Made by a program: the position numbers and the translations under genes
In this document: piece by piece, positions 41,342 to 51,784 of the stretch
How the letters are laid out: every line of letters starts with the position of its first letter
Position numbering within the stretch: position 1 is the first letter of the stretch
DNA from: DATJPW01 sp963752855
GTDB lineage: Bacteria; Desulfobacterota; Desulfomonilia; Desulfomonilales; Desulfomonilaceae
Direction: 5' to 3'
NCBI GenBank assembly: GCA_963752855.1
Contig: CAVVZX010000047.1
Span: forward strand, 248,001-312,000
DNA length: 64,000 nt
The notes under the pieces: generated by a model
What the model was told of the DNA's origin: nothing
The model's input: only the letters and a program-made list of their open reading frames with translations
Database searches by the model: none

Positions 41342-42382
41342 TTGGCGATAAAGGTGGGGGTCGTACGTGACCCCAGATTCCTCGAACATAAGCCGAGTCT
41401 TATTCATCCCGAGAGCCCAAATCGTCTCAGGGCGGTATACCGGATGCTGGAAAAGGACTTTCCGAATGGCCTTACAATCATACAGCCGGAATTAGCCCTG
41501 CTCGAACACCTGGAACTGGTGCACCCACCGGCCTACATCGGGCAGATTCTCGCCACAGCGGACCGAGACTTCACCAATCTGGCCCCGGACACTCAGGCCA
41601 GCTCCAAAACTTATTTGGCGGCGTGGCTGGCGGTGGGCGCTTGCATCGATGGATTAAAGGCTCTTTTAAACGGGAGTTGCCGCGCGTGTTTTTCCCTGGT
41701 GCGGCCCCCTGGCCATCATGCTTTGCCTGATCGCGCGGGCGGCTTTTGCGTATTCAACAACTTGGGTATCGCCGCGCGTTACGCAATCGAGGAACGTGGT
41801 TTTCAAAGAATACTGATAGTCGATTGGGATGTGCATCATGGTAATGCGCTTCAGGATTTGTTTTACTCGGACAAAAGGGTCTTGTATCTCTCGTCTCATT
41901 ATATGGGGTGGTACCCGCACACGGGTGATTGGGAAGAAACAGGTGAAGGCGAAGGGGCCGGGTACAATGTGAATTTGCCTGTTCCAAAAGAATTGGAAGA
42001 CGACGATATTATCCATATCTATCGTGATATACTAAATCCGATAGTAAGGCGGTTCAAGCCCGAGCTGATCCTCGTCGCAGCGGGCTTTGACGCGCATGAA
42101 CGGGACCCTTTAGGCCGGACCCGCTTGAGCGAAAAAGCCTATGGCTGGCTGACCCAGATAGTTTTGCAACTGAGTGATGCTTCAAAAAGCGCTCCGATTC
42201 TGTTTGCGCTTGAAGGTGGATACGACAATTGGGCACTGGCTGCTTCCGTGCGAGAGGTCTTACGCGTGCTCACATTTGAAGGACGATTAGGCCGGATTCC
42301 CACTGTCAGAACGGCCAGAGGAGCGGCAGTCATCGAGAAAGCCCGGCAAATTCACGCTAAGTTTAAGGTCTGGACATCATAG
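41342..42382 (+). CDS. Histone deacetylase/AcuC-family deacetylase
   Basis: 346 residues, intact; TTG 41342 is the likely start. Class II-type HDAC motifs are complete: FSLVRPPGHHALPDRAGGFC with the catalytic His pair, ILIVDWDVHHGNALQDLFY (Zn ligands), LYLSSH, GFDAHERDPLG with the third ligand and FALEGGYDNWAL with the transition-state Tyr. It would hydrolyse acetyl-lysine or acetylpolyamines. The next gene, 25 bp downstream, is an AMP-forming acyl-CoA synthetase; such enzymes are switched off by acetylation of the catalytic lysine and reactivated by deacetylases such as AcuC. That pairing suggests its target. Confidence 0.93.
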   Translation: MAIKVGVVRDPRFLEHKPSLIHPESPNRLRAVYRMLEKDFPNGLTIIQPELALLEHLELVHPPAYIGQILATADRDFTNLAPDTQASSKTYLAAWLAVGACIDGLKALLNGSCRACFSLVRPPGHHALPDRAGGFCVFNNLGIAARYAIEERGFQRILIVDWDVHHGNALQDLFYSDKRVLYLSSHYMGWYPHTGDWEETGEGEGAGYNVNLPVPKELEDDDIIHIYRDILNPIVRRFKPELILVAAGFDAHERDPLGRTRLSEKAYGWLTQIVLQLSDASKSAPILFALEGGYDNWALAASVREVLRVLTFEGRLGRIPTVRTARGAAVIEKARQIHAKFKVWTS

Positions 42383-42407
42383 ACTATAATGCCTGTTATG
42401 AGGATCA

Positions 42408-44123
42408 ATGATAAAGGCCCGAATCAAAGCGGAGAACCCTCAAGCCAATTTGAAATCGTACTTCGAAACCTACTCGAGTTTCTCATGGTCTGAATTCGGG
42501 AAGGAATTCTCGCGGGGGGAAGACGGCAAGGTAAATATCGTGGCTGAAGCGGTCGACCGCTGGGCCGATGACCCGGCCAAACGGGATATTCTTGCCCTTG
42601 TGTTCGAGAAAGCGGGCAAGATTCAATCCTTCAGCTATCTGCAACTGAAGGAAAAATCGGCCCGATGGGCCGGCCTGCTCTCGGTTCACGGTTTTAATCC
42701 CGGTGATCGACTGCTGCTGTTCCTGCCTTCTTGCCCTGAGATTTACTTCATAATGGTGGCTTGCGCCCGGCTGGGAGTGATCTTTTCCACCCTCTATACA
42801 ACGCTAAATTTTGAAGAGCTTCAATGGAGAATCCGGAACGCTGAACCGCTCGGGATTGTTACACATCCGGACCTGATTGAGAGACTTCCGCCACAGACAA
42901 AGGAGGGCGTGAAGCATATGTTTCTTGTGGAGGCGACCTCGCCTGGCCCCAATGGCAGAGAGGTCGTGGTGGAAGCGGTGTTGGAGACCATGCCCAGGGA
43001 GTTCGGTAGACGGTTTCCGCCGGAGACACCTCTATATCTCCTCTATACCTCAGGTTCCACAGGCCCTCCCAAAGGAGTGATGCACGGTCATCAAGACATG
43101 GTGGGCCATCTGATGACCGGAAGATACGTCCTGGACCTTAAGGAAGAGTCGGTGGTCTGGACCGACGGCGACGCCGCCTGGGTCCCGGGAACTGTTTACG
43201 GCGCATTCACTCCTTGGCTCTGCGGCGCTACTGCCGTGATTCAGAGCGATCCGTTCTCCGCCTCAACCTGGTATCGCACCCTTGAAATGCATCGTGTCTC
43301 TACCTGGTACACGACACCCATGACCCTGCGCAGACTGATGGAGGCAGGGGACGACTTGCCCGGCAGGTATGATTTCTCACATCTTCGACACATCGCAACC
43401 GTTGGCGAAAACCTTCCGCCCGATCTTTTCTATTGGGCAAAGCAGAATTTGAAGCATTCACCGCATGACAACTGGTGGATGACCGAAACCGGTATGATTT
43501 GTATTGCGAACTTTCCTTCCGAACAAATCAAACCAGGGTCGATGGGAAGGCCCGTGCCGGGTATCGAGGCCGCTGTGGTTGACACCGAAGGCGAGGCCCT
43601 GCCCATACTAAGTTTGGGTGAACTGGCCCTCAAGATCGGATGGCCCTCAATGATGCTGTCAATCTGGCGCGATGAAGAAAGGTATTCTGCGTACTTCCGC
43701 AACGGATGGTTTTTGACGGGAGATATGGTCATCAAGGACGAGGATGGCTATTTCTACCACCAGGGGAGGAACGATGACCTCATAAAGGCCGGACAGGAGT
43801 TCATAGGCCCTTATGAGACCGAGCAGGTCCTGGACCAACATCCCGCTGTCGCAGAGGCAGCGGTTATTTCCAAAATGGCCGATCCGGGAAAAGTGACGCT
43901 GAAGGCCTTCGTGATCATTAGCAAGGGATTTACCGCGTCGGCTCGCTTGAACTTTGAGATCAAAGCATTCGTCAAGACAAACCTCCATTATCTCGTGCCA
44001 CTCACCGAAATAGAGTTCGTGGAAGAGCTTCCCAAGACGCTGTCAGGCAAACTGCTCCGAAGAGTCCTGCGAGCCCGTGAACGTGGACTCCCGGTCGGGG
44101 ATCCCTCGAAATTGAGAGAATAG
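42408..44123 (+). CDS. AMP-forming acyl-CoA synthetase (acetyl-CoA synthetase-like)
   Basis: 571 residues, intact. N-terminal ACS-type linker SWSEFGKEFSRGEDGKVNIV with VDRW; then YLLYTSGSTGPPKGVMHGHQ, WWMTETGMICIANFP, SGDMV-equivalent LTGDMVIKDEDGYFYHQGRN with the hinge Asp, and the reactive Lys in LPKTLSGKLLRRVL. It differs from true acetate enzymes in being shorter (about 650 expected) and resembles the acyl-CoA synthetases of the AcsA/medium-chain branch. It makes an acyl-CoA from a short-chain acid. Its lysine is a likely acetylation site reversed by the neighbouring deacetylase. The stop is followed by a convergent C_GCAxxG_C_C gene. Confidence 0.92.
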   Translation: MIKARIKAENPQANLKSYFETYSSFSWSEFGKEFSRGEDGKVNIVAEAVDRWADDPAKRDILALVFEKAGKIQSFSYLQLKEKSARWAGLLSVHGFNPGDRLLLFLPSCPEIYFIMVACARLGVIFSTLYTTLNFEELQWRIRNAEPLGIVTHPDLIERLPPQTKEGVKHMFLVEATSPGPNGREVVVEAVLETMPREFGRRFPPETPLYLLYTSGSTGPPKGVMHGHQDMVGHLMTGRYVLDLKEESVVWTDGDAAWVPGTVYGAFTPWLCGATAVIQSDPFSASTWYRTLEMHRVSTWYTTPMTLRRLMEAGDDLPGRYDFSHLRHIATVGENLPPDLFYWAKQNLKHSPHDNWWMTETGMICIANFPSEQIKPGSMGRPVPGIEAAVVDTEGEALPILSLGELALKIGWPSMMLSIWRDEERYSAYFRNGWFLTGDMVIKDEDGYFYHQGRNDDLIKAGQEFIGPYETEQVLDQHPAVAEAAVISKMADPGKVTLKAFVIISKGFTASARLNFEIKAFVKTNLHYLVPLTEIEFVEELPKTLSGKLLRRVLRARERGLPVGDPSKLRE

Positions 44124-44258
44124 GTTGTAGACTGTCTGCCATTTCTTTGTCTTCGTGGTAGCCCTGAAGCTCTTCGTTCCCGGGCTAGCGCTTGTCGGGA
44201 AAGCGAAGGACACGACCGATGCGATTCCCCCCTGCATCGAGTGCGAGGTCACCACATC

Positions 44259-44731
44259 CTAGGGAGACTGGATGTCCTGGCCGACTCGGAGTTTATCCTC
44301 GATTAAAGACAGAGAAATTCGGGTGGCTTCTTCCGTAAAGATCCTGCACTTTTGTCTTATATTGTTCTCTTTGAAGTATTTTTGGCCTTCCTCAGTGCCG
44401 AGATCGCAGCCGGTCAATTCCTTGCAGTTGGTCGATCCGAATTTTGAGCCGAATTCCTCCACAAGTTTCCTCACCATACTGTACGAATCCGGCCACCGAT
44501 CTCCGTGGGCGCATTTCTGCCCGCGAACAGACCAATCGCCATGATGCCGCCACTCACCGCGCCGCACATGCCGCATGTCCTGGAAACACCCCCACAAAAA
44601 CCGGTCGCTATTTTGGGTATGAAATCCGACTGTATTCCCTCGCTTTCCGCCACGGCGAGGAGCACGCTCTCCGCTCAATACATGCCGGATTCAAAGAGTT
44701 CGCCGCTTCGTTGCACAATTTTATCGATCAT
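44259..44731 (-). CDS. C_GCAxxG_C_C family redox-type protein, one frameshift
   Basis: ATG 44731 follows GGTGGAA and gives IVQRSGELFESGMYCAESVL, then IATGFCGGVSRTCGMCGAVS, the family's Cys pattern. After a frame change near 44510 the rest is FGSTNCKELTGCDLGTEEGQ and RQKCRIFTEEATRISLSLIE with further cysteines. Total about 155 residues, as in the family. The conserved cysteines suggest a metal or cluster site and a role in redox chemistry; many members lie by oxidoreductase genes. It is the last gene of the etf locus here. Confidence 0.82.
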
Positions 44732-44931
44732 TTTTCCACCTGCGTTTCCGGGATGTTGTTCCTCGTTCATCGCTGGGAATGAATACTCTGGACTTTGCCA
44801 TGCTATCAATAGGCACATGACCGGCAAGATGCCGGTCCTACTGGTCCTGTTGTAGTACCACTTGCTCAGCATCGGAACGAGACTAATCGCTCGCGGAATG
44901 ACGGGTGACAGCGACATCGTGTCCTCATTTG

Positions 44932-46041
44932 CTAGCCCAGGAAGCCTGGAACGAGAATATAATAGGAGTTTTCGGAAAGGGGTTCTGGGAGGAAACCCTT
45001 TTGCAAAAGGGTTTCCCCCAGGAATCTTCTCTTCTCTTCCTCTTCCTGCTCTCGGCCTACTCCCTTCAGTTCTTTGATTTTTTCTTCCAGGGCCGGGACT
45101 ACCTGGTTCAGGTCGGCCACGATACCGTATTGGGCGACTCTGAAGATCGGAGCCGCGTGCGTCTTTATTTACAGCTACGATCAGTGGAGAGCCTTTGATC
45201 CCGCCTACGTGCTGGAACGCGCCGCTGATCCCGAGGGCAAGATAGACCTTGGGTTTCACTTCGATGCCCGGAAGTGCCCACCTGATGGTATTTGGGTAGC
45301 AGGCTCTTGTCCACAATGGGCCTGGAACATGCGAGCACCCCGCCCATAGTGTCCGCGAGCGATTGGAACACATCCATGTCCGGCTCATCGCCAATGCCTC
45401 GACCGACCGAAATTATTATGTCCGCGGACGCGACGATCCACATCGCCCTTTTCAGCTTCGAGATAATTGAGGAAACGCTTCTTGAGCGGCTCGCCGCCCA
45501 AAGGCGAGGGGACCTTCTCAACGGATCCGGCAGCTCCCGGCCTGCGGAAGCTGAATTGGAAGAAACCGCCTCGGAGCGTCACTACAATATTTTCCGCATT
45601 CTTGAAGGATATAAGAGTGTTTACTTTATAGCTGTACATCTGGCGCCAGGCCAGTGGTTTGCCGTCCCGAACTTCGAATCCGAAGCAGTCCGTGGCAAGA
45701 GCCGCGTCCAGAACAACGCTCAGTCCGGGGGCAAGCTCGAGCACCGAGTTGGAATTGCACATTATCAGCATGAAAGGCTTACGGTCTTGCAGTATAGCTC
45801 CCAGAGCCTTGGTCAGCGGTCCTGAATTAAAGTTTCGAACGCTCGGATCATCGACTGCGATCACCTTGGGGCATTCTTTTGCCAATGCCTCGGCCATAGC
45901 GTCCGTATTGCTTCCGAGCAACAAACAGCTCAGCTCGACGCCCAGATCGGCCGCCAGCTTGCGTCCTGCTGCAATGGCTTCCCAGGTGGTATCTCTCAGT
46001 TGGCCTTTTCTGTGCTCGGCCAGGACAAATATTTGTTTCAT
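44932..46041 (-). CDS. etfA: Electron transfer flavoprotein alpha subunit, frameshifted
   Basis: ATG 46041 overlaps the etfB stop (TGATG). N-terminal domain MKQIFVLAEHRKGQLRDTTW and LTKALGAILQDRKPFMLIM. The FAD domain shows DIIISVGRGIGDEPDMDVFQ, LADTMGGVLACSRPIVDKSL, KYHQVGTSG and VYLALGISGAFQHVGGIKGS, with the final helix ADLNQVVPALEEKIKELKG. Frame changes lie near 45400-45430, 45250 and 45120-45170. After ELKG near 45060 the frame continues about 40 codons into a palindromic repeat before stopping at 44932. With EtfB it carries electrons from acyl-CoA dehydrogenase to the membrane oxidoreductase at 47159-49201. Confidence 0.92.
44991..45016. repeat. Perfect 26-bp palindrome
   Basis: GGAAACCCTTTTGCAAAAGG followed by GTTTCC is perfectly self-complementary without spacer. 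It sits in the 3' end of the etfA frame. It can fold as a hairpin at the end of the transcript; the following bases on the minus strand (TCCCAGAACCCC) are not T-rich. Confidence 0.75.
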
Positions 46042-46833
46042 CAGAGGATACCCCCTTTCTCCTTGAGTATCTCGGCAAGCTTCGCAGCCGCTTCTTCTGC
46101 GCTCCCCGAGATGATTTCAGCCCCTTCCCCTTCGGGCGGCATCACCATGCTCTCGATCTGAATTCTGGCTCCGGCGGCGCCTATCTTGGACGCATCTACG
46201 CCAAAATCCGCGGGTGCGGTAACAGGAATTTCGATTCCGGCGACTTTTCGGACCGCGCGAATGGACACAAAGCGAGGCTCGTTCAGGCCTGTCGCAACAG
46301 CGAGCAGGGCAGGGAGGTCCATCTCGATGGCCTCGTACAGACCGCCTTCCAGTTCTCTCCTGAATTTCACTTTAGCCGCCGTCGGCTCGATCCCGGAGAC
46401 CAGGGTCGAAGAGGGAATGCCCAGCATCGCGGCGAGGAGCCCGCCCAGTGCGCCGGCGCAATCATCATCGGCCAATGTGCCGGTCAGAATAAGATCATGG
46501 CCTCGTCCTTTTATGAACTGCGCCAGAATATGAGCAGTCGCAAAACTGTCCGAGCCCTCACAGGAGTCATCCCAGAGCAGAAAAGCCTCGTCTGCTCCTC
46601 TGGCGAGGCATTCTCGGAGCATTTCTTCAGCGTCATCAGGGGCCACAGCGATGGCCGTTACCGTGCCCCCGACTTTCTCCTTTGATTCGAACGGCTTCTT
46701 CAATGGCGAAGCGGTCCCAATCATTCATGTCATAGTCCAAGGTATCCTTCTTGATATCTTTCCCATCCTTATCTATGACCAGATCTGCCTCTGAAGTGTC
46801 CGGCGTCCACTTCATGCACACAATGATATCCAT
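46041..46833 (-). CDS. etfB: Electron transfer flavoprotein beta subunit, one frameshift
   Basis: ATG 46833, behind GGGAGGACC, gives MDIIVCMKWTPDTSEADLVI and MNDWDRFAIEEAVRIK. After a frame change near 46690 come TVTAIAVAPDDAEEMLRECL, ARGADEAFLLWDDSCEGSDS, LILTGTLADDDCAGALGGLL and LPALLAVATGLNEPRFVSIR, the AMP-binding EtfB pattern. Ends KLAEILKEKGGIL. The subunit holds AMP and forms the ETF dimer with EtfA. It is preceded by a repeat region and by the HdrD-like oxidoreductase gene. Confidence 0.93.
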
Positions 46834-46924
46834 TGGTCCTCCCACATAGATCGCGGAATTGATTCCAAATACCCATTCAGTTACGTTTGGCGGCGCAAGC
46901 TTTCACTTGCCAACGTCGCGGGCG

Positions 46925-47110
46925 TGAATGGTGGGACAGGCGTCTCGCCTGTCTATTATTGGTGGCCGGCAAGGCTGCCCGGACCTCGATCCCGGGGATG
47001 CCGGTCCATCAGCAATCTTCCTACTCCTAGCCCTTTCTTCGTGTAGGGGCGTCCCTCATGGGCCCCAAAACCGGGCAGGCGCGAGGGGCCTGCCCCTACA
47101 GCCGACGCTG
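46925..47110. repeat. Palindromic repeat cluster between HdrD-like gene and etfB
   Basis: Contains GACAGGCGTCTCGCCTGTC (46933-46955), and GGGCAGGCGCGAGGGGCCTG with CCCCTAC, mirrored by GTAGGGGCG near 47044. These are dispersed-repeat style hairpins, and the region carries no supported gene. Confidence 0.55.
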
Positions 47111-47158
47111 TTGCGAGGTAACGAATTGGAGTTACCTTCTTTCCGCTCACAATAACAC

Positions 47159-49201
47159 TCAAGTCAGCATGGAGCGGTCCGTCAGTTCCACCAAGTCGAT
47201 GACCTCTATTTTGCCCTCATTTCCGGTTGTTTTTATTGCGTCTTCCAGGTTTATGAGGCAAAAGGGGCACGCGGTGACGATAACCTGAGCGCCTATTTCC
47301 TCGGCCATGCGGACTCTGCGCTCACCCATGCGTTCCTTTTCTTCTTCATTTTCATACCAGATCAACAAGCCCCCACCGCTGCAACAGAAGCTGCGGCTAT
47401 ACGAGCGCTTCATTTCCCTCAGATCAATTCCAGGGATGCTTCCGAGGACTCTGTCTCGGCTCGTGGTAAAGCCCGTTATGTCTGCCCAGATAACAAGGAT
47501 CGTGGTATGTGACAGCTCGATCCCGAATGTAATCATTGGATAGCCTGATTTTCCCGTCTTCAATGAGCCGAGTCGAGCAACTGACTTGCGTGAATGATGG
47601 GAAAATGAGCTGCATAATCGTTCTTAATGGTATTAAACGCGTGGGGATCGAAAGTCACGATTTCTTTGAAATGACGGGCCTGGAATGCCTCGATATTCTT
47701 TTGGGAGACCTGCTCAAATAGCCCTTCTTCGCCGATTCTTCGGATTTCGTTGCCGGAATCGGTTTCATCCTGGCCCAGTATGCCGAAATCGCAACCGGTC
47801 TTGCTCATAATCCTGGAGAAAGCTCTTGATATCTCCTGAATTCTTGGGTCGAATGAGCCGCAACTATCCACGAAAAAGAGCAGGTCAGCGGAATCTTCGG
47901 GCTTCAGCTCTTTAACTTCGACGCCTTCGAGTCCGGCGGTCCATGCCGCTCTTTTGGCCTTGTTCCCTCCGTAAGCATTCCCCTTTTTCTTGATCTGTTG
48001 CATAGGCTTCTGGAGGGACTGAGGCATCAGGCCTTGCTCGAGGAGCCCTCGTCTCATATCGACTATCTTGTCTATGTATTCTATGAAAATAGGGCATTCT
48101 CGTTCACAAGCGCCGCACGTGGTGCAGGCCCATATTTCATTTTCCGTGATTATATCGCCCACGAACTCGATATCTTTCGGTTCTTCGACCGATCCGAATA
48201 TAGGGAAGTATTTGTACGCGTAATCCCGCGCCTTTATGCTTATCATTCTAGGGGAAAGCTCCCGGCCGACCGCGTTGGCGGGGCAATTATCCGTGCATCG
48301 GCCGCAGTCCGCGCAGGAATAGAAATCCAGCATATGCTTCCAGGTGAATTGCTTAAAGCGCGTGACGCCGCACTCGGGCAAATCCATCCAGTCCGTAACT
48401 CCACACTGGACCGGTTTATTGAGCCCTTATCCAATTTGGCGAAAAATACGTTGGGAATGGCTGTTATCACGTGGAAGTGCTTCGAAGTCGGCAGGTAATT
48501 CAGAAAAGCCAGAAATATCAGTATATGAGCCCAATATCCGCCTGATGTGCAGATGATTCAACAGGCCCGGATCTGCAGGCATAAGCATGGCAGCCAAACT
48601 GGCTGCGGGGAAGAATCCGCCATGAAGACCTCCGGCGGTCTTCAATGCGCTCCCGTCGAAGATCATATCCGAAATCATCAGCGCGGAAACCAGGCCGAGA
48701 ATAATGTATGCCTCGCCCTCATGCCCTTGACCGTGAGCGTGCGCATATCGCGCCGGTTTGAAAACCGCTCGACGAACAATGGCCACGATGCAGACCAGCA
48801 GCACTACACAGCACTGTATAGTCTTTGAGGACCTCGTATGAGAAACCAGCCGAACCGGTTAAGAAGGGAAGGTGAAATTGGGACGAAAATCCTCTGCCCA
48901 ACAAAGTCAGCGAGCGCAAAGAGAGGATCATAAAACCCGCGAACAGGAGAATATGAATTATTCCTCCGACAGGATAGCGGGGCTGCCTGAACTGACCGAA
49001 CCCGTACAAAAGAGTGAACCAGATGCGTTTGCCTATATCCGAAAACCGAGGATCGGGCATTCCCTGTCTTAAGAGTTGTATCCGGCGGAACATGATGAAG
49101 CCGAACAGCGCCAGGGCTACGATAAGCAGCACGAACGCTACAGCCGGCGCCGGGATACCGGCTAGCGCCACATCGGCCGGTTCACTAATAATCATCGTCA
49201 A
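47159..49201 (-). CDS. HdrD-like ETF:quinone oxidoreductase with NarI-type membrane domain (EMO type), frameshifted
   Basis: About 680 codons. The N-terminus is membrane-embedded: PAPAVAFVLLIVALALFGFI, GGIIHILLFAGFMILSLRS and IILGLVSALMISDMIF with histidines that could bind heme. Then two ferredoxin motifs (CADCGRCTDNCPA, CTTCGACERECP) and two CCG-type domains (VDSCGSFD, CGATFDILG-like region; VTYHDPCYLGRHNGLYHEPR and FCCSGGGLLI, VTACPFCLINLEDA). This is the architecture of ETF:menaquinone oxidoreductases used in anaerobic beta-oxidation. At least four frame changes. The gene lies between acyl-CoA dehydrogenase and etfBA, consistent with passing electrons from ETF to menaquinone. Confidence 0.87.
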
Positions 49202-49252
49202 ACCTCAGTAAGGGATCTTTGCGATGGCCTCCGCAAAAAACCTGAATTCGGC

Positions 49253-49941
49253 TCAACTTATCAGGACCGCAAGAATCCGCGCCGGTTTGTCTCCATGCGC
49301 CCTGACCAAGTGAGTGGTCGAAGAATCATAGTAGATTGAGTCGCCAGGTTTCAAAACATCTCGGGCATCGTCCACGATGACTTCCATCTCGCCTTCCAGG
49401 ACATAAATGAACTCCTGCCCGTCATGAGAGGAAGGCTCATCCGAGGACGCAGGATGAAGCGTCACTAGGAATGGCTCCATCAGCCGATCTTTCTTCCCCG
49501 GGCGCCAGAGAAACATACTCATATCCATGACTGGCCTGCTTCGCCTTGCCGAAACGTTGAACCTCAGAGCGCTGCCCAGCTCTCACTATGGTGAAGGACT
49601 TGTCACCAACCGAGATCATATCGGCCATCTTGAGAGACAGGACCTTGCTCAGTTTGATTACCTGGCCGAGAGGCAGCATAGTTTGTCCGGCTTCGACCTG
49701 TTCGAGTTCGCGTCTGAGGAATCCCTGTTTTCTGGGCAAGCTCTTGAATGGAAAAGCCCTGTTTCTCTCGCGCTGCTTTAAGGTTTTGGGCCGGCGTGAC
49801 GGCCTCCTGCTGCTCCGCTTGTTCCTGTGCGGCCGCTACGGCCGCAGGGTCCGTGAGCAGATCGTCTCCCTTCTGATCGGAATATTCGTCCACTACTTCC
49901 CGAAAAGCTTCATAAACAGTCGCGTTCTTATCTTCAGGCAT
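49253..49941 (-). CDS. XRE-cupin transcriptional regulator, frameshifted
   Basis: Pieces in three frames: an acidic N-terminal extension (FREVVDEYSDQKGDDLLTDP), a helix-turn-helix (NLKAAREKQGFSIQELAQKT, RELEQVEAGQTMLPLGQVIK) and a cupin domain (EFIYVLEGEMEVIVDDARDV, LKPGDSIYYDSSTTHLVRA). About 225 residues. Such regulators sense a small ligand through the cupin. Its place within the acyl-CoA oxidation locus, between the dehydrogenase and the quinone oxidoreductase, suggests it controls that locus. Frame changes are near 49720 and 49480. Confidence 0.85.
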
Positions 49942-50056
49942 ATTTCATCCTTTCAGGTGTCCTAGGAGGCGCCATCCTCCTCCGCTACGAACGGCGGAGC
50001 CTGACTGCGCTTCGGAGGGTCCGCCTCCTGCTCGAGCCGTTAACCGGACGGAAGGG

Positions 50057-51221
50057 CTACATCGATCTGCCGGGCACTCCGATGTTTCTTGCAATAACAA
50101 TCCTTTGGACTTCGGACGTGCCTTCGCCTATATCGAGGAGCTTCTGGTTCCTGTAATGCCTTTCAGCAGGGTAGTCTTTCATCAGACCGTACCCGCCGTG
50201 GAGTTGTACCGCATGATTTGCGCATCGGTAATAGGTTTCGGAGCAGACCAGTTTCGCCATGGCCCCGTCCCGTGGGTTCATTTTCTTATTATCCATGAGC
50301 CAGCACGCTCTGTAAAGGAGCATCCTGGCCATTTCGATCTCGGTGAACATGTCCGCGAGCTTGAACGCGTTCACCTGGAAAGAACCGATGGGGCGACCGA
50401 ATTGCTTCCGTTTCTTCGAGTAATCCATGGCAATCTCGAAAGCGCCCTTGAGCGCCTCCCAGACCCATGGCCGCGATGGAGAGTCTGCCTCCGTCAAGGG
50501 TCTTGAGCATCTGATGGAAACCTTCACCTCTTTTACCCAGGAGGTTTTCCTTGGGAACACGGCAATCCTGGAAAGTCAGTTGCCCGGTATTGGAGGCTCG
50601 CCAACACATTTTGTTGTGCATGGTTTCCGCGGTGAATCCGCGTGTCCCATTCTCAACCAGGATGCAGCTTACCTCGGGCTTCGCAGGATTAGAGAAATCG
50701 GTGACGCACTGGACTACGCAGACGCCACTGATATCCGAAGATGAGTTTGTGATGAAAATCTTACTGCCGTTGATGACCCATTCATCGCCGTCGAGCACCG
50801 CGTTGGTTTGGGACGCCCCCGCGTCGGAACCTGCTTCCGGCTCGGTCAGGCCGAAGGAAGCGAGTATTTTTCCCTTACATAGATCAGGCAACCATTTTCG
50901 TTTTTGTTCTTCCGTCCCGAAATAGTAAATGGGCGCAATGCCCAGCGAATTGCCTGCTGCGATTGTCGCGGCTTGGGAGCCGTCTATTCGTGCTATTTCT
51001 TCCGTGATAATGATGTAATTCAAGTACCCTACATCGCTGCCGCCGTACTCCTCGGAGACGAAACAGCCGAAGAAATCCAGCTCGCCCATTTTCCTGACCA
51101 GATCGAGCGAGAATTCCTCTTTGTCGTCAAGCTCTTGGGCTATGGGAGCAATTTCTTTCTCCGCGAATTCCCTGACGACCTTCCTGGTCAGCTCAGCGTC
51201 CTTGGGAAGATCAAAATTCAT
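50057..51221 (-). CDS. Acyl-CoA dehydrogenase, one frameshift
   Basis: ATG 51221 with GGGGGTTGAGA gives MNFDLPKDAELTRKVVREFA. The flavin site is seen as FGLTEPEAGSDAGASQTNAV, then WVINGSKIFITNSSSDISG and GEGFHQMLKTLDGGRLSIAA. After a frame change near 50460 it continues with AMDYSKKRKQFGRPIGSFQV, NHAVQLHGGYGLMKDYPAER and LDIGEGTSEVQRIVIARNI; the Glu in IGEGTSEV is the usual base. Length about 385, normal for short-chain acyl-CoA dehydrogenases. It passes electrons to ETF (etfBA downstream). Confidence 0.94.
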
Positions 51222-51257
51222 TCTCAACCCCCTTCGGCCGAAATTGAACAGTCGCAC

Positions 51258-51784
51258 ATTGATTGATGACGTGTTTGTGGGAGATCCCTATGTAGATTAC
51301 GATCCGCAATGCCGTCAGCCTGGTCGGGTCGCGTCAAATGTTGCGCCTTCGAGCATGGGAACCGAAGACAAAATGGCCACCAGAAAAAAATGATTTCAAA
51401 CGTGGATAAGGCTGACTTGCAGGACTCGAGATTCCCGCGAAACGCACTTTTGTAGCAGACCGACGGCTTTGTTGTCAAGCGGGTTACGGCGTTCGCGATC
51501 CAACACTCACGGTGGGCGCCCTTTTGGCGTAAGTCTCCGTGTCGCGGGAAAGCGTCCCCTGTGGACGCAGGTCACCCTCGGCTTCGTCAAAACGAGAATG
51601 ACGGAAGTTGCTTTCCGCTCGAAATGATCTCTGGGCGAATTCTCCTCGGCAGGGACCGGATACTTTTATTCTTGACTTGGCCACGAACAATAAGTTTTTA
51701 ATAGAATGGGGCATTGGCTTTGTTGAGTATGAATAAACGGGTTCCGCAGAGCGGACAGTATCTTACGAGAAAAGAGAAAAACAC
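51258..51784. other. Intergenic region between acyl-CoA dehydrogenase and receiver genes
   Basis: About 530 bp upstream of two divergent genes. It holds a repeat-like stretch around 51480-51600. TTGACT at 51672 has no well-spaced -10 partner. No gene is supported. Confidence 0.4.
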
